Source of the DNA: Caenibius tardaugens NBRC 16725
GTDB taxonomy: Bacteria > Pseudomonadota > Alphaproteobacteria > Sphingomonadales > Sphingomonadaceae
Length of the DNA stretch: 64,000 nucleotides
NCBI RefSeq assembly: GCF_003860345.1
Contig: NZ_CP034179.1
Span: 1,782,001-1,846,000, forward strand
Direction: 5' to 3'
Shown here: positions 8,932 through 14,705 of the stretch, piece by piece
How positions within the stretch are numbered: the stretch's first letter is position 1
Layout of the letters: every line of letters begins with the position of its first letter
Notes under the pieces: model-generated
What the model was told of the DNA's origin: nothing
What the model saw: the letters and a program-made list of their open reading frames with translations, nothing else
The model's database searches: none
Translations under genes and position numbers: made by a program

Positions 8932-9732
8932 ATGGCTGATTTCTTTCTTTTCGGGCTCGGTTACAGCGCCCGCGTTCTTGCGGACCGGCTCCTTGCCGAT
9001 GGCTGGGCCGTGCAGGCGACAGGCAGCGCGGGCACGATTGCCTTCGCCGATGACGATGCCGTGCGCGCCGCGCTTGCCAGGACCAGCCACGTCCTCTCGT
9101 CCGTCCCGCCAGAGCCGGATGGTGCCGACCCGGTGCTGACCCGTTATGGCGATGCCCTGTCCGGGAAATGGCTGGGCTACCTGTCATCCACCGGCGTCTA
9201 TGGGGATGCCGGGGGCGCATGGGTCGACGAAAGCAGCCCTGTGGGCGTCGGCCGCCGCAGGGCGCGCGCCGCCGCCGATTCGGCATGGCTGGGGGTCGGA
9301 GCCCATGTGTTCCGCCTGCCCGGCATCTATGGACCGGGTCGCAGCGCGCTGGATCGCGTGCGGCAGGGCACGGCTCATCGTATTGCTCTGCCGGGGCAGG
9401 TGTTCAGCCGGATTCATGTCGAAGATATCGCCGAAGGCGTGCTGCACGCGCTCACCACACCGGGCGGGGCGTTCAATCTGGCCGACGATCTGCCCGCCAG
9501 CCAGAACCGCGTCATCGCGGAAGCGGCCCGTCTGCTGAACAGGGCGCCACCACCGCTGGTCTCTCTGGAGGAAGCAGGCCTCTCCCCCGCAGCGCGCGCG
9601 TTCTATGCGGAAAACAGGCGGGTTGCGAACGGCAAGGCGAAACGCCTGCTTGGCTGGCGCCCACGCTATCCTACATATCACGCTGGACTGCAGGCCATTC
9701 TCGCAGCCGAAGCCACAAAGAGGAACCTATGA
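8932..9732 (+). CDS. NAD(P)-binding SDR/epimerase-fold protein (YeeZ-like)
   Basis: 266 residues. An N-terminal Rossmann strand and nucleotide loop are seen as FFLFGLGYSARVLADRL (residues 4-20). The active-site region YLSSTGVYGD lies near 83-92, and LPGIYGPGRSALDRV near 125-140 is typical of extended SDRs that act on sugar nucleotides. The family includes YeeZ-like proteins whose substrates are not known. It overlaps the next gene in an ATGA arrangement, so the two are probably co-translated. Substrate not assigned. Confidence 0.75.
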   Translation: MADFFLFGLGYSARVLADRLLADGWAVQATGSAGTIAFADDDAVRAALARTSHVLSSVPPEPDGADPVLTRYGDALSGKWLGYLSSTGVYGDAGGAWVDESSPVGVGRRRARAAADSAWLGVGAHVFRLPGIYGPGRSALDRVRQGTAHRIALPGQVFSRIHVEDIAEGVLHALTTPGGAFNLADDLPASQNRVIAEAARLLNRAPPPLVSLEEAGLSPAARAFYAENRRVANGKAKRLLGWRPRYPTYHAGLQAILAAEATKRNL

Positions 9733-10037
9733 GCGAATCCATCGAGATCCTCCGCCAGATCGATGCCACCGGCGGCGAATATCAGGCCATTGTGCCCGGC
9801 AGCCCGCATATCGGCCACATGACATGGCGGCAGGTCGGCACCGGCGGGAAGGATGTCCGCCTCGTCAATCACACGCTGGTCCCACCGGAAATCGGCGGAC
9901 GCGGCATTGCGGCGCAACTGGTGCAGGCGTTGATCGACGATGCCCGCGCGCAGGATTTCCGGATCATTCCGCAATGCAGCTATGTCGTGGCACAGTTCCG
10001 CCGCCATCCCGATTGGGCAGACGTTCTGGCCAGCTAA
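9729..10037 (+). CDS. Small GNAT-like N-acetyltransferase (NATD1/YjdJ type)
   Basis: 102 residues. The compact fold has a short beta-hairpin and the acetyl-CoA region LVNHTLVPPEIGGRGIAAQLVQALIDDAR (about 44-72), with the RGxxxxL turn of GNAT enzymes. The ending IIPQCSYVVAQFRRHPDW is the signature end of the small GNAT_acetyltr_2/NATD1 group. The start ATG overlaps the stop of the upstream SDR gene by 4 bases. The substrate is unknown. It is the last host gene before the tRNA-Thr element. Confidence 0.8.
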   Translation: MSESIEILRQIDATGGEYQAIVPGSPHIGHMTWRQVGTGGKDVRLVNHTLVPPEIGGRGIAAQLVQALIDDARAQDFRIIPQCSYVVAQFRRHPDWADVLAS

Positions 10038-10077
10038 ACCCGGGTTCACGCCCGCCACTTGCCATGATTGGGGAAAG

Positions 10078-10111
10078 GGCTGGTGCTGCTGGGGAGGATT
10101 GAACTCCCGAC
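10078..10111. repeat. Left attachment-site repeat (tRNA-Thr 3' fragment)
   Basis: 34 bases identical to 14270-14303. It contains the last 31 bases of a tRNA-Thr gene (T arm, acceptor 3' strand, CCA) in minus orientation but no anticodon arm, so it is a displaced fragment and not a gene. Confidence 0.92.
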
Positions 10112-10297
10112 GCTACAACACACATCATTGGAAAACTTAGACTTTTTTAGATCGGCTTGGGAGGCTGTAATGCCCCATTGTAACAACCGCGACAAGCCCT
10201 GAATCCTGTGTATTCGATCGTTGTTTCGACCCGCAGGCCGGCTCATAGCCCAACTGACCGAGCGCACCGACATCAACCATAAGGTATCTGACGATAA

Positions 10298-10326
10298 CGA
10301 GACCCCCGCAGAGTGCAGGGGTCTCG
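10298..10326 (-). terminator. Hairpin after the small-gene cluster of the element
   Basis: A 9-bp perfect stem (cgagacccc / ggggtctcg) with an inner partial stem. It lies just past the stop codon of the 44-residue gene at 10334. The T-tract on the minus strand is weak (GTTATCG), so termination is inferred mainly from position. Confidence 0.5.
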
Positions 10327-10333
10327 CCTTTCT

Positions 10334-10468
10334 CTACTTCCGCTCGGGATGCTTTATGCGCTCCCGCTCGGTCGTCGCAGGGTGCCGCTGAGCATATCGT
10401 TCAGTTACAAAGCGCCCCGTCTGCGAACTGCGATGGGACGTTTGTGTCGGCACTTTCTTACCGGACAT
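10334..10468 (-). CDS. 44-residue basic hypothetical protein of the element
   Basis: The protein is MSGKKVPTQ... with the central motif SSQTGRFVTERYAQRHPATT (residues 14-33) and a basic, charged end. The TGRFVT-Y-HP-TT pattern resembles a widespread family of tiny hypothetical proteins found on alphaproteobacterial plasmids and islands (recalled from general knowledge, not searched). The ATG at 10468 has AAAAGGA about 7 bases upstream, a good ribosome site. It follows the 41-residue gene on the same strand by 97 bases and precedes a hairpin, so the two may form an operon. Function unknown. Confidence 0.58.
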   Translation of the reverse strand: MSGKKVPTQTSHRSSQTGRFVTERYAQRHPATTERERIKHPERK

Positions 10469-10565
10469 GGCGTGTCCTTTTCTGAAAGTGACCTGTCTCA
10501 TATCAGCGAACGAAAAGGGGTGCCCCCACCCACCATGCGCAATGGCGAGTGGAGGCCGTGATTGG

Positions 10566-10691
10566 CTAGTCGTCCACGATCACGGGAAACGCGCGAATAC
10601 CGCGCTCACGAGCATAAACTCGTTTTCCTTTGATCGTGATCCATGCACGCCAGATCACTCGCTTACCCGGAGGTGCGCTGATCTTCGACAT
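10566..10691 (-). CDS. 41-residue basic hypothetical protein of the element
   Basis: The protein is MSKISAPPGKR followed by VIWRAWITIKGKRVYARERG and IRAFPVIVDD. The pattern W-x-T-x-K-G-K-R-x-YAR-x-x-G-x-xAFP recurs in tiny hypothetical genes of rhizobial and sphingomonad mobile DNA (from memory). The ATG at 10691 is preceded by TGAGGT at a spacing of 7, a strong ribosome site for such a short frame, and the frame ends in TAG. It probably forms a unit with the 44-residue gene downstream. Function unknown; the size and basic charge would suit a DNA-associated or toxin/antitoxin-like accessory role, but nothing shows this. Confidence 0.55.
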   Translation of the reverse strand: MSKISAPPGKRVIWRAWITIKGKRVYARERGIRAFPVIVDD

Positions 10692-11181
10692 GTCATACCT
10701 CATTCATGAGGGTGGCCCGACAATCTTTGCGTCCGATCTGAACCGTGCTACGCACGGCTTGCACACAGGTCAGGATCGCGCACCCGTAACAGGGGCCACA
10801 TTCTGTTCCGGGATGGGGAGGTTCACTTTCATGTGGACTTCCCCGTTTCCCTGAGTCCTCAGCATAGCTTCAGAATCGGCAGCATGTTGGAGGCCCGGGC
10901 TTACGGGAGCAAGGTGTATGGACCTGTGGATATTGTGGATAGCGCGAGTTGAGTTTCATGACGATTACGATCAGATGAGGCGACTCGCAGGAATCCCTTA
11001 TGTTGCGAGCGCGGCAACCCCGGTCGTTATAATCGGGGGAAAGTAGAGTTTTCCACAGCCCCCTGATTCGTATACCCTGCATTTGGCACCGTCCACTTGC
11101 GTCGATGGCTATGATGCCAACCGAATCTGTATCGAATCGGATGATTCTCAGATTTTGACGTCAGACTCGCCATTCCATGTA
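10692..11181. other. 490-base stretch of the element without a convincing gene
   Basis: No open frame here has both a ribosome site and recognisable content. A 20-codon frame on the minus strand (10770-10832) has GGGGAAG upstream but is too short to claim. The stretch holds three DnaA-box-like 9-mers (10925-11058), a small perfect hairpin ccgtgc-gta-gcacgg near 10754, and nested inverted repeats at 11124-11154. It reads as a regulatory or replication-type region. Confidence 0.5.
10925..11058. other. Cluster of three DnaA-box-like sites
   Basis: TGTGGATAT (10925-10933) and TGTGGATAG (10934-10942) are directly abutting and each matches the DnaA box TGTGGATAA at 8 of 9 bases. TTTTCCACA (11050-11058) matches the reverse box TTATCCACA at 8 of 9. 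An AT-rich segment CGTTATAAT lies between them. Three near-boxes within 134 bases suggest a DnaA-binding region, perhaps an origin, but no Rep gene is seen. Confidence 0.35.
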
Positions 11182-11340
11182 TCAATCGCACTCGACGATG
11201 TTTGGCTGAAGTCCTCGTGTGAGACGGTAGTCCTTACTGAATCCGCATAGCTCGCCCCCATACCCCCAATCCAACGCTCGCAGGAAAAAGAGCCGCTGGC
11301 CATTTCCTGTACGATCTTTGGCCGTCATCTTGCTGACCAT
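11182..11340 (-). CDS. Possible 52-residue hypothetical protein of the element
   Basis: The frame runs ATG (11340) to TGA with 52 residues, starting MVSKMTAKDRTGNGQRLFFL and ending GLQPNIVECD, with a central DWGYGGELCGFSKDYRLTRG. The composition looks protein-like, with balanced charge and aromatic residues. A weak GGGA lies 13 bases upstream, so the start is uncertain; a second ATG at 11328 is possible. It is divergent from the resolvase and shares its promoter region. No family recognised. Confidence 0.35.
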   Translation of the reverse strand: MVSKMTAKDRTGNGQRLFFLRALDWGYGGELCGFSKDYRLTRGLQPNIVECD

Positions 11341-11379
11341 CGCGACGCGCCGTCCCGTATCGTTACCGGTCGTTTACGG

Positions 11380-11398
11380 TACACCTCCGGAGGGTGTA
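11380..11398. promoter_or_regulatory. Near-perfect palindrome upstream of the resolvase (operator or res subsite)
   Basis: TACACCTCCGGAGGGTGTA, a palindrome with one base out of step, lies 13 bases before the -35 box of the resolvase. Serine resolvases usually bind inverted repeats in a res site just upstream of their own gene. Two weaker inverted repeats flank it: taccg/cggta near 11364-11381 and gtgca/tgcac around the -10 box. Role inferred from position. Confidence 0.4.
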
Positions 11399-11410
11399 TC
11401 AAAAAATAGG

Positions 11411-11440
11411 TTGACGGGAGTTTCGGTGCACTTCTAGAAT
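11411..11440 (+). promoter_or_regulatory. Sigma-70-type promoter of the resolvase gene
   Basis: -35 TTGACG (11411-11416), an 18-base spacer and -10 TAGAAT (11435-11440); each hexamer matches consensus at 5 of 6. Start of transcription is expected near 11447, about 26 bases before the ATG. The inverted repeat gtgca/tgcac spans the -10 box, which would suit autorepression. Confidence 0.55.
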
Positions 11441-11472
11441 CGATGCACGGTTCCGATACAGGGGGATGCACT

Positions 11473-12051
11473 ATGACCCGCACATTTGCCTACTGCCGCG
11501 TCAGCACGCTAGACCAGACCACAGACAATCAAGTGAGGGAGATCGAGGCCGCAGGCTTTGCCGTGGAGCCCAAGAGGATCGTCACAGAGACCGTCTCCGG
11601 GTCTTTGCCCGCTATGGAGCGGAAAGGCTTTACCAAGCTCCTAGACCGGCTTGAGGCAGGCGACGTGCTCATCGTCACTAAGTTGGACAGGCTGGGCCGT
11701 AACGCGATGGACGTTAGGGCTACGGTCGAGAAGCTGGCAGCCGAGGGCATCCGCGTTCATTGCCTTGCCTTGGGCGGTGCGGACCTCACCAGCCCAGCCG
11801 GTAAGATGACCATGAACGTTATTGCTGCAGTGGCAGAGTTCGAGCGGGACCTCCTGATCGAACGGACGCAGGCTGGCCTCAGCCGAGCCAAGGCGGATGG
11901 TAAGCGGCTGGGCAGGCCGATGGCGCTCACCGAACAGCAGCAGTCCGAGATAGCCGAGAAGCGCAAGGCTGGGATGAGCCTACGAACTCTGGCCAAGGAA
12001 TACGGCACCAGCTTGGCATCAATCCAAAGGGCAGAGGCAAGGGCCGCCTAG
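11473..12051 (+). CDS. Serine recombinase, resolvase/invertase family
   Basis: 192 residues from the ATG at 11473; an upstream in-frame ATG at 11443 adds 10 unrelated residues. The N-terminal catalytic domain has YCRVSTLDQ with the nucleophilic Ser near residue 9, and [12 protein letters not shown] (about 66-77) with the conserved Asp-Arg-x-x-Arg. An [21 protein letters not shown] segment forms the E-helix. The C-terminal end (about 146-192) is a Hin/Tn3-type helix-turn-helix (GRPMALT...[18 protein letters not shown]). It could resolve multimers or invert or excise DNA. Full length, so not the large-serine type. It is the second recombinase of the element. Confidence 0.93.
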   Translation: MTRTFAYCRVSTLDQTTDNQVREIEAAGFAVEPKRIVTETVSGSLPAMERKGFTKLLDRLEAGDVLIVTKLDRLGRNAMDVRATVEKLAAEGIRVHCLALGGADLTSPAGKMTMNVIAAVAEFERDLLIERTQAGLSRAKADGKRLGRPMALTEQQQSEIAEKRKAGMSLRTLAKEYGTSLASIQRAEARAA

Positions 12052-12177
12052 AATGCCCTGAGAAGCCCTGTGAGAATCTTATGGGATAGATGGGCCCTTG
12101 GGTAGCGGAGAGCTCACATTGACTCTGAGAGGGACCCTGAGGAGTCCTAGCGTCCATAGCGCAAGTGGAGTGCGGCA

Positions 12178-12369
12178 ATGGATATAGCGGGCGCACTCTA
12201 CGACCTTAGGTTGTCATGGGCTCACGTGCAGGACGCGGCTGGGTTCTACCTAAGGGTTTCCATATGGCTCTATGGGCGCTTAGGAAGGCCACCGGGTAGG
12301 TCATATGCGCTTACCCTATCTGTCTCTTTTTCCACGGAGATAGGTACGGATGAAACCCACGATAATTAG
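12178..12369 (+). CDS. Possible 63-residue protein of the element
   Basis: The frame begins MDIAGALYDLRLSWAHVQDA and contains a hydrophobic-aromatic middle (FYLRVSIWLYGRL). GGAG stands 7 bases before the ATG, a good ribosome site, and the gene would follow the resolvase on the same strand by 126 bases. Codon use is unlike the host, as elsewhere in the element. No family is recognised. It may be a chance frame in repeat-rich DNA. Confidence 0.25.
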   Translation: MDIAGALYDLRLSWAHVQDAAGFYLRVSIWLYGRLGRPPGRSYALTLSVSFSTEIGTDETHDN

Positions 12370-12535
12370 CCATCAGGTCATTTTGGGACCGTACAGAGAG
12401 ATACCCGTATCTGTCTCAAAAACCATGGCTACCATGGGGTACCCCTGTTCCAAACAGGATACCTCCTTAGAGGGTAACCAAGAGATATATCTAGGAATAG
12501 AAATCCCGGATGACCTACAAGGCAAACGACCCTGA
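12350..12535 (+). CDS. Possible 61-residue protein overlapping the tandem repeat
   Basis: The frame starts MKPTIISHQVILGPYREIPV, with TAGGT about 6 bases before the ATG and a 20-base overlap with the preceding frame. It runs through the first copy of the 140-base-period repeat. The second copy is out of frame, so the repeat is not a protein repeat. This favours a nucleic-acid role for the repeat and makes the frame doubtful. Confidence 0.18.
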   Translation: MKPTIISHQVILGPYREIPVSVSKTMATMGYPCSKQDTSLEGNQEIYLGIEIPDDLQGKRP

Positions 12536-12658
12536 GTGAGATACCCATATCTGTCTTAAAAACCATGGGTTATCCATGGGGTACCCCCTGATGAAAACAG
12601 GATAACTCCGTTAGAGAATACCATAGGGATATACCTAAAGATCATATCCCGGATGATA
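12396..12658. repeat. Two imperfect tandem repeats (about 120 bases, period about 140) with hairpins and T-runs
   Basis: Copy 1 is about 12396-12515 and copy 2 about 12536-12658. On the minus strand, which is downstream of the integrase, each copy folds as a series: a stem near GTATCCTGTT/AACAGG, then CCATGG-loop-CCATGG followed at once by TTTTT, then AGATAC/GTATCT. The CCATGG pairs are at 12423-12437 and 12563-12579, with the runs at 12418-12422 and 12558-12562. The hairpins are kept although the loops differ. A degenerate third start of the unit is at 12311-12325. The repeat could be a double terminator for the integrase transcript or a structured RNA. Confidence 0.7.
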
Positions 12659-12748
12659 CCCTAGGGGAAATACCTCTAGAGAGGCCCTAAGGGACCACCA
12701 GGGCAAATCCCAGACCATATCGACGGGTAGAGATGAAGCTCATTATCG

Positions 12749-14188
12749 TCAGAACTGATAACGAGGTAGCTTCTCTATGGCATCCCTCAGAGTGGCGAGA
12801 GGGACTGATCCGTACTTCCCTCCTTCATGTCGAGGTGCATGTCCCTGTATCTTGTCGGCAATGTGCTCGGGGATACCTGCCGCGCGTGACTGGGTTTTGA
12901 ACCTGTGCCGCCACCCATGGTTCGGTTGCGGGGTAATGATACCAAGACTCCGGACCCACTTAGCAAGATCACTCGCCCGAATCTTGGAGGCAGGGTTGAT
13001 TTCGTTGCCCGCTCCCTGCCGATAAAAGAGAGGTGTAGCGTCTCCAGCCTTGGCAAGTTGGGTAATGCCCTGCTCGACAAGATGAGAGTGCAGAGGGACC
13101 TTCCGAGCCTCATTGGTCTTTACACCACCGTCAGCCTCGGGGCTGATGAGTACGTACCAGATGCCCCCTTCTTTTTGAATGTCCATGGCCCGGAGCTGCG
13201 TCATCTCCCCGACGCGCGCACCCGTGTAGGCACATAGCCATGGCACCCAGCGCCTCGCTAGAGCATGATGTTTGGTCAGCTTCGGGGGTTGAGGTTGAAG
13301 TGCAGCCCGCAAGATGGTGGCGGCCTCACCATCGGAGTGGTCGCGCTCACGTGGCTTTACCGGCTTGGGCGCTCTGACCGTCAATCCTGCGGCAGGATTA
13401 GCGGGAAGTTCGCCGTCATCATGCGCGATTGCGAAGGCTGCGCGAATGGCTGGCAGGTATCCATCCACGATGGTCTTCCTGCTCAGCCCTTCAGCCACCA
13501 ACCTGGCGATCCACGCGTTCATGTCAGCCCGTGTCACATGACGTGCATCATCATGGCCAAGATGCTCGATCAGTTTCTCCACCGCCCTACGCCATTTACG
13601 GACAGTTTTCGGTTTCGCCGCACCTGAGACAGCATAGCGATCGAACAGCACACCCAACTCAATCCTAGAACTTGTGGAAGTCTCGTTGATCGGGGCTATA
13701 CCGAGCCTCTGATTGCCCGCATTCAAGACAGACACAGCCTGTCTTAGGGCCGCGAGCTCCGCATCTTGTTCTCTCAAGAGATCGATTGCAGCCGCCTCTT
13801 CCGGTGCCAACATGGCAGTGCTGGTGTGTCTCCGAATCCGCCATAGCGTCCGAAGGTCGCTGCGCGCTTCCCGTCGCTTTCTACTTTCCTCTTCAAGAAA
13901 CCCCCGAGCGGCTTCCTCCTCGAGTTCTCGCTGGGGTCTCAGCGATACCTCCGGTGCTTCAGTGGAGGTTCGAGCTAACTCATGCCGAGCGGCATCGATC
14001 AGATCATCCGTTTCGACCTCATGAGGCCGCAGTTGCCGTTTGGCCGATTCGCGATCCTTGACGCCTAAGCTAAACTTCCACTCGGTTCGAGGCTTACCCG
14101 AGGAGGTCTTGAAGAACCCTAAGAGGTCTTTGGGAACAGCGCGGCGAAAGTAGTAGGTCGAACCGACCTGATCGAGATAGGAACACAT
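12749..14188 (-). CDS. int: Tyrosine site-specific recombinase (integrase)
   Basis: 479 residues. The N-terminal arm-binding type region begins YYFRRAVPKDLLGFF (about 12-26), a SAM-like core-binding domain spans about 180-270, and the catalytic domain follows. Catalytic residues seen are Arg in AYTGARVGEM (about 336-345), Lys in VKTNEARKVPL, His-x-x-Arg in HGWRHRFK (about 427-434) and the Tyr in GGKYGSV near residue 460. ATG 14188 has GGAG 7 bases upstream. The gene lies 82 bases from the attachment repeat and reads away from the tRNA, as for tRNA-specific integrases. It drives integration and probably excision of this element. Confidence 0.95.
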   Translation of the reverse strand: MCSYLDQVGSTYYFRRAVPKDLLGFFKTSSGKPRTEWKFSLGVKDRESAKRQLRPHEVETDDLIDAARHELARTSTEAPEVSLRPQRELEEEAARGFLEEESRKRREARSDLRTLWRIRRHTSTAMLAPEEAAAIDLLREQDAELAALRQAVSVLNAGNQRLGIAPINETSTSSRIELGVLFDRYAVSGAAKPKTVRKWRRAVEKLIEHLGHDDARHVTRADMNAWIARLVAEGLSRKTIVDGYLPAIRAAFAIAHDDGELPANPAAGLTVRAPKPVKPRERDHSDGEAATILRAALQPQPPKLTKHHALARRWVPWLCAYTGARVGEMTQLRAMDIQKEGGIWYVLISPEADGGVKTNEARKVPLHSHLVEQGITQLAKAGDATPLFYRQGAGNEINPASKIRASDLAKWVRSLGIITPQPNHGWRHRFKTQSRAAGIPEHIADKIQGHAPRHEGGKYGSVPLATLRDAIEKLPRYQF

Positions 14189-14199
14189 GGGTGGTCTCC

Positions 14200-14213
14200 G
14201 TTACAAATGTAAC
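14200..14213. promoter_or_regulatory. Perfect palindrome between the integrase start and the attachment site
   Basis: GTTACAAATGTAAC (5-bp arms flanking a 4-base self-complementary centre) lies 12 bases upstream of the integrase ATG. It could be an operator for integrase control or an arm-type binding site. No excisionase gene was recognised. Confidence 0.4.
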
Positions 14214-14269
14214 AGCCGACTGTCAAAAACCCCAAGTTTTCCGAGAGTTTCCAGCATTTCTGCGGGAAA

Positions 14270-14303
14270 GGCTGGTGCTGCTGGGGAGGATTGAACTCCC
14301 GAC
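14270..14303. repeat. Right attachment-site repeat (overlaps the intact tRNA-Thr 3' end)
   Basis: 34 bases identical to 10078-10111. This copy is part of the complete tRNA-Thr gene, so integration regenerated the tRNA 3' end on the integrase side. Confidence 0.92.
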
Positions 14304-14347
14304 CTCACCCTTACCAAGGGTGCGCTCTACCACTGAGCTACAGCAGC
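14273..14347 (-). tRNA. tRNA-Thr (anticodon GGT)
   Basis: 75 bases including an encoded CCA. The acceptor stem GCTGCTG/CAGCAGC is perfect, the D arm reads TAGCTCAGTGGTAGAGC, the anticodon stem CACCC/GGGTG encloses TTGGTAA (anticodon GGT at 14313-14315), and the T arm reads TCGGGAGTTCAATCCTCCC. Discriminator A is followed by CCA. It decodes ACC (and ACT). Its 3' third is the integration target of the element to the left. Confidence 0.96.
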
Positions 14348-14485
14348 GTTACCAACCTGCGCGATCTGCCTGTCGAGCAAGCAGCACCGCGAGAGGCGCG
14401 CGCTATTGCTGCGAGCCGCGAACTTGTCAAGCGGTGCTGGACACCTGCTTGCCAAAACATCGATTGCGCGGCACTGCAATGGACC

Positions 14486-14662
14486 ATGAACGACAAGCCT
14501 GCCGCCCTTTCCCGCGAGGAACGCCTTGCTGCCAAGCTGCGCGAAAATCTGCGTCGCAGAAAGGCACAGGCACGCGAAATCAACGCAATCGAGGATGGAT
14601 CAAATGAAGGATCCGACAAGGGCGGCACGCACGCTCTTTCCAAAGAGCCGCGGAAAAGCTAG
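14486..14662 (+). CDS. Small charged hypothetical protein (58 residues)
   Basis: The start at 14486 gives MNDKPAALSREERLAAKLRE and continues with NLRRRKAQAREINAIEDG; the open frame upstream runs through the tRNA and is not coding. The N-terminal 30 residues (REERLAAKLRENLRRRKAQAR) are a strongly basic amphipathic helix. The same short motif precedes gpm-type genes in related alphaproteobacteria (recalled). The ribosome site is weak (ATGGA). Position 44 bases before gpmA suggests co-transcription. Function unknown. Confidence 0.65.
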   Translation: MNDKPAALSREERLAAKLRENLRRRKAQAREINAIEDGSNEGSDKGGTHALSKEPRKS

Positions 14663-14705
14663 GGGCCTGCGCTTCTAAAAAGTCTCGCAGAGGAGCCTCG
14701 ATCCC

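Larger units (their letters stand above)
12052..12748. other. 700-base region between the convergent recombinase genes: repeats, no secure gene
   Basis: The region lies between the 3' ends of the resolvase and the integrase. It is AT-richer than the host, with many short palindromes (CCATGG four times, GGTACC) and repeated CCTTAGG/CCTAAGG-like 7-mers (near 12204, 12249 and 12686). An imperfect 120-base tandem repeat (12396-12658) fills its centre. Two short plus-strand frames are listed separately. Near 12121-12146 an inverted repeat gactc...gagtc is present. Confidence 0.6.
10078..14303. mobile_element. 4.2-kb integrative element in tRNA-Thr(GGT)
   Basis: The bounds are a perfect 34-bp direct repeat (10078-10111 and 14270-14303) made of the 3' end of the tRNA-Thr gene. 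The intact tRNA is kept at the right end; the displaced 3' fragment is at the left end. A tyrosine integrase lies next to the right end, reading away from the tRNA, as usual for tRNA-targeted elements. A serine resolvase, several sub-60-codon genes, DnaA-box-like sites and a tandem repeat fill the rest. Base composition differs from the host: bases 12481-12540 hold 27 G+C of 60, far below the flanking genes. No conjugation, replication-initiator, phage structural, defence or metabolic gene was recognised. Confidence 0.9.

Noticed and set aside
10046-10276. A 76-codon minus-strand frame across the left attachment site, and a 48-codon frame starting near 10281
   Set aside because: The first is a chimera of element DNA and the tRNA fragment; neither has a ribosome site or recognised content, and both follow a terminator-like hairpin.
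10231-10300. tRNA-like text (GGCTCATAGCCCAACTGACCGAGCG...)
   Set aside because: The D-arm resemblance is partial, the anticodon stem does not pair and there is no T arm or acceptor stem.
10770-10832. 20-codon minus-strand frame with GGGGAAG upstream
   Set aside because: Too short to separate from chance without conservation data.
11443-11472. Earlier ATG for the resolvase
   Set aside because: It adds ten residues before the conserved [11 protein letters not shown] start and lies too close to the predicted transcription start.
12396-12658. CRISPR array or retron in the repeat-rich part of the element
   Set aside because: Only two long imperfect copies, no short identical repeats with spacers, no cas gene and no reverse transcriptase in the window.
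14291-14485. Upstream extension of the 58-residue gene through the tRNA
   Set aside because: The extension reads through tRNA-Thr; the ATG at 14486 begins the plausible protein.
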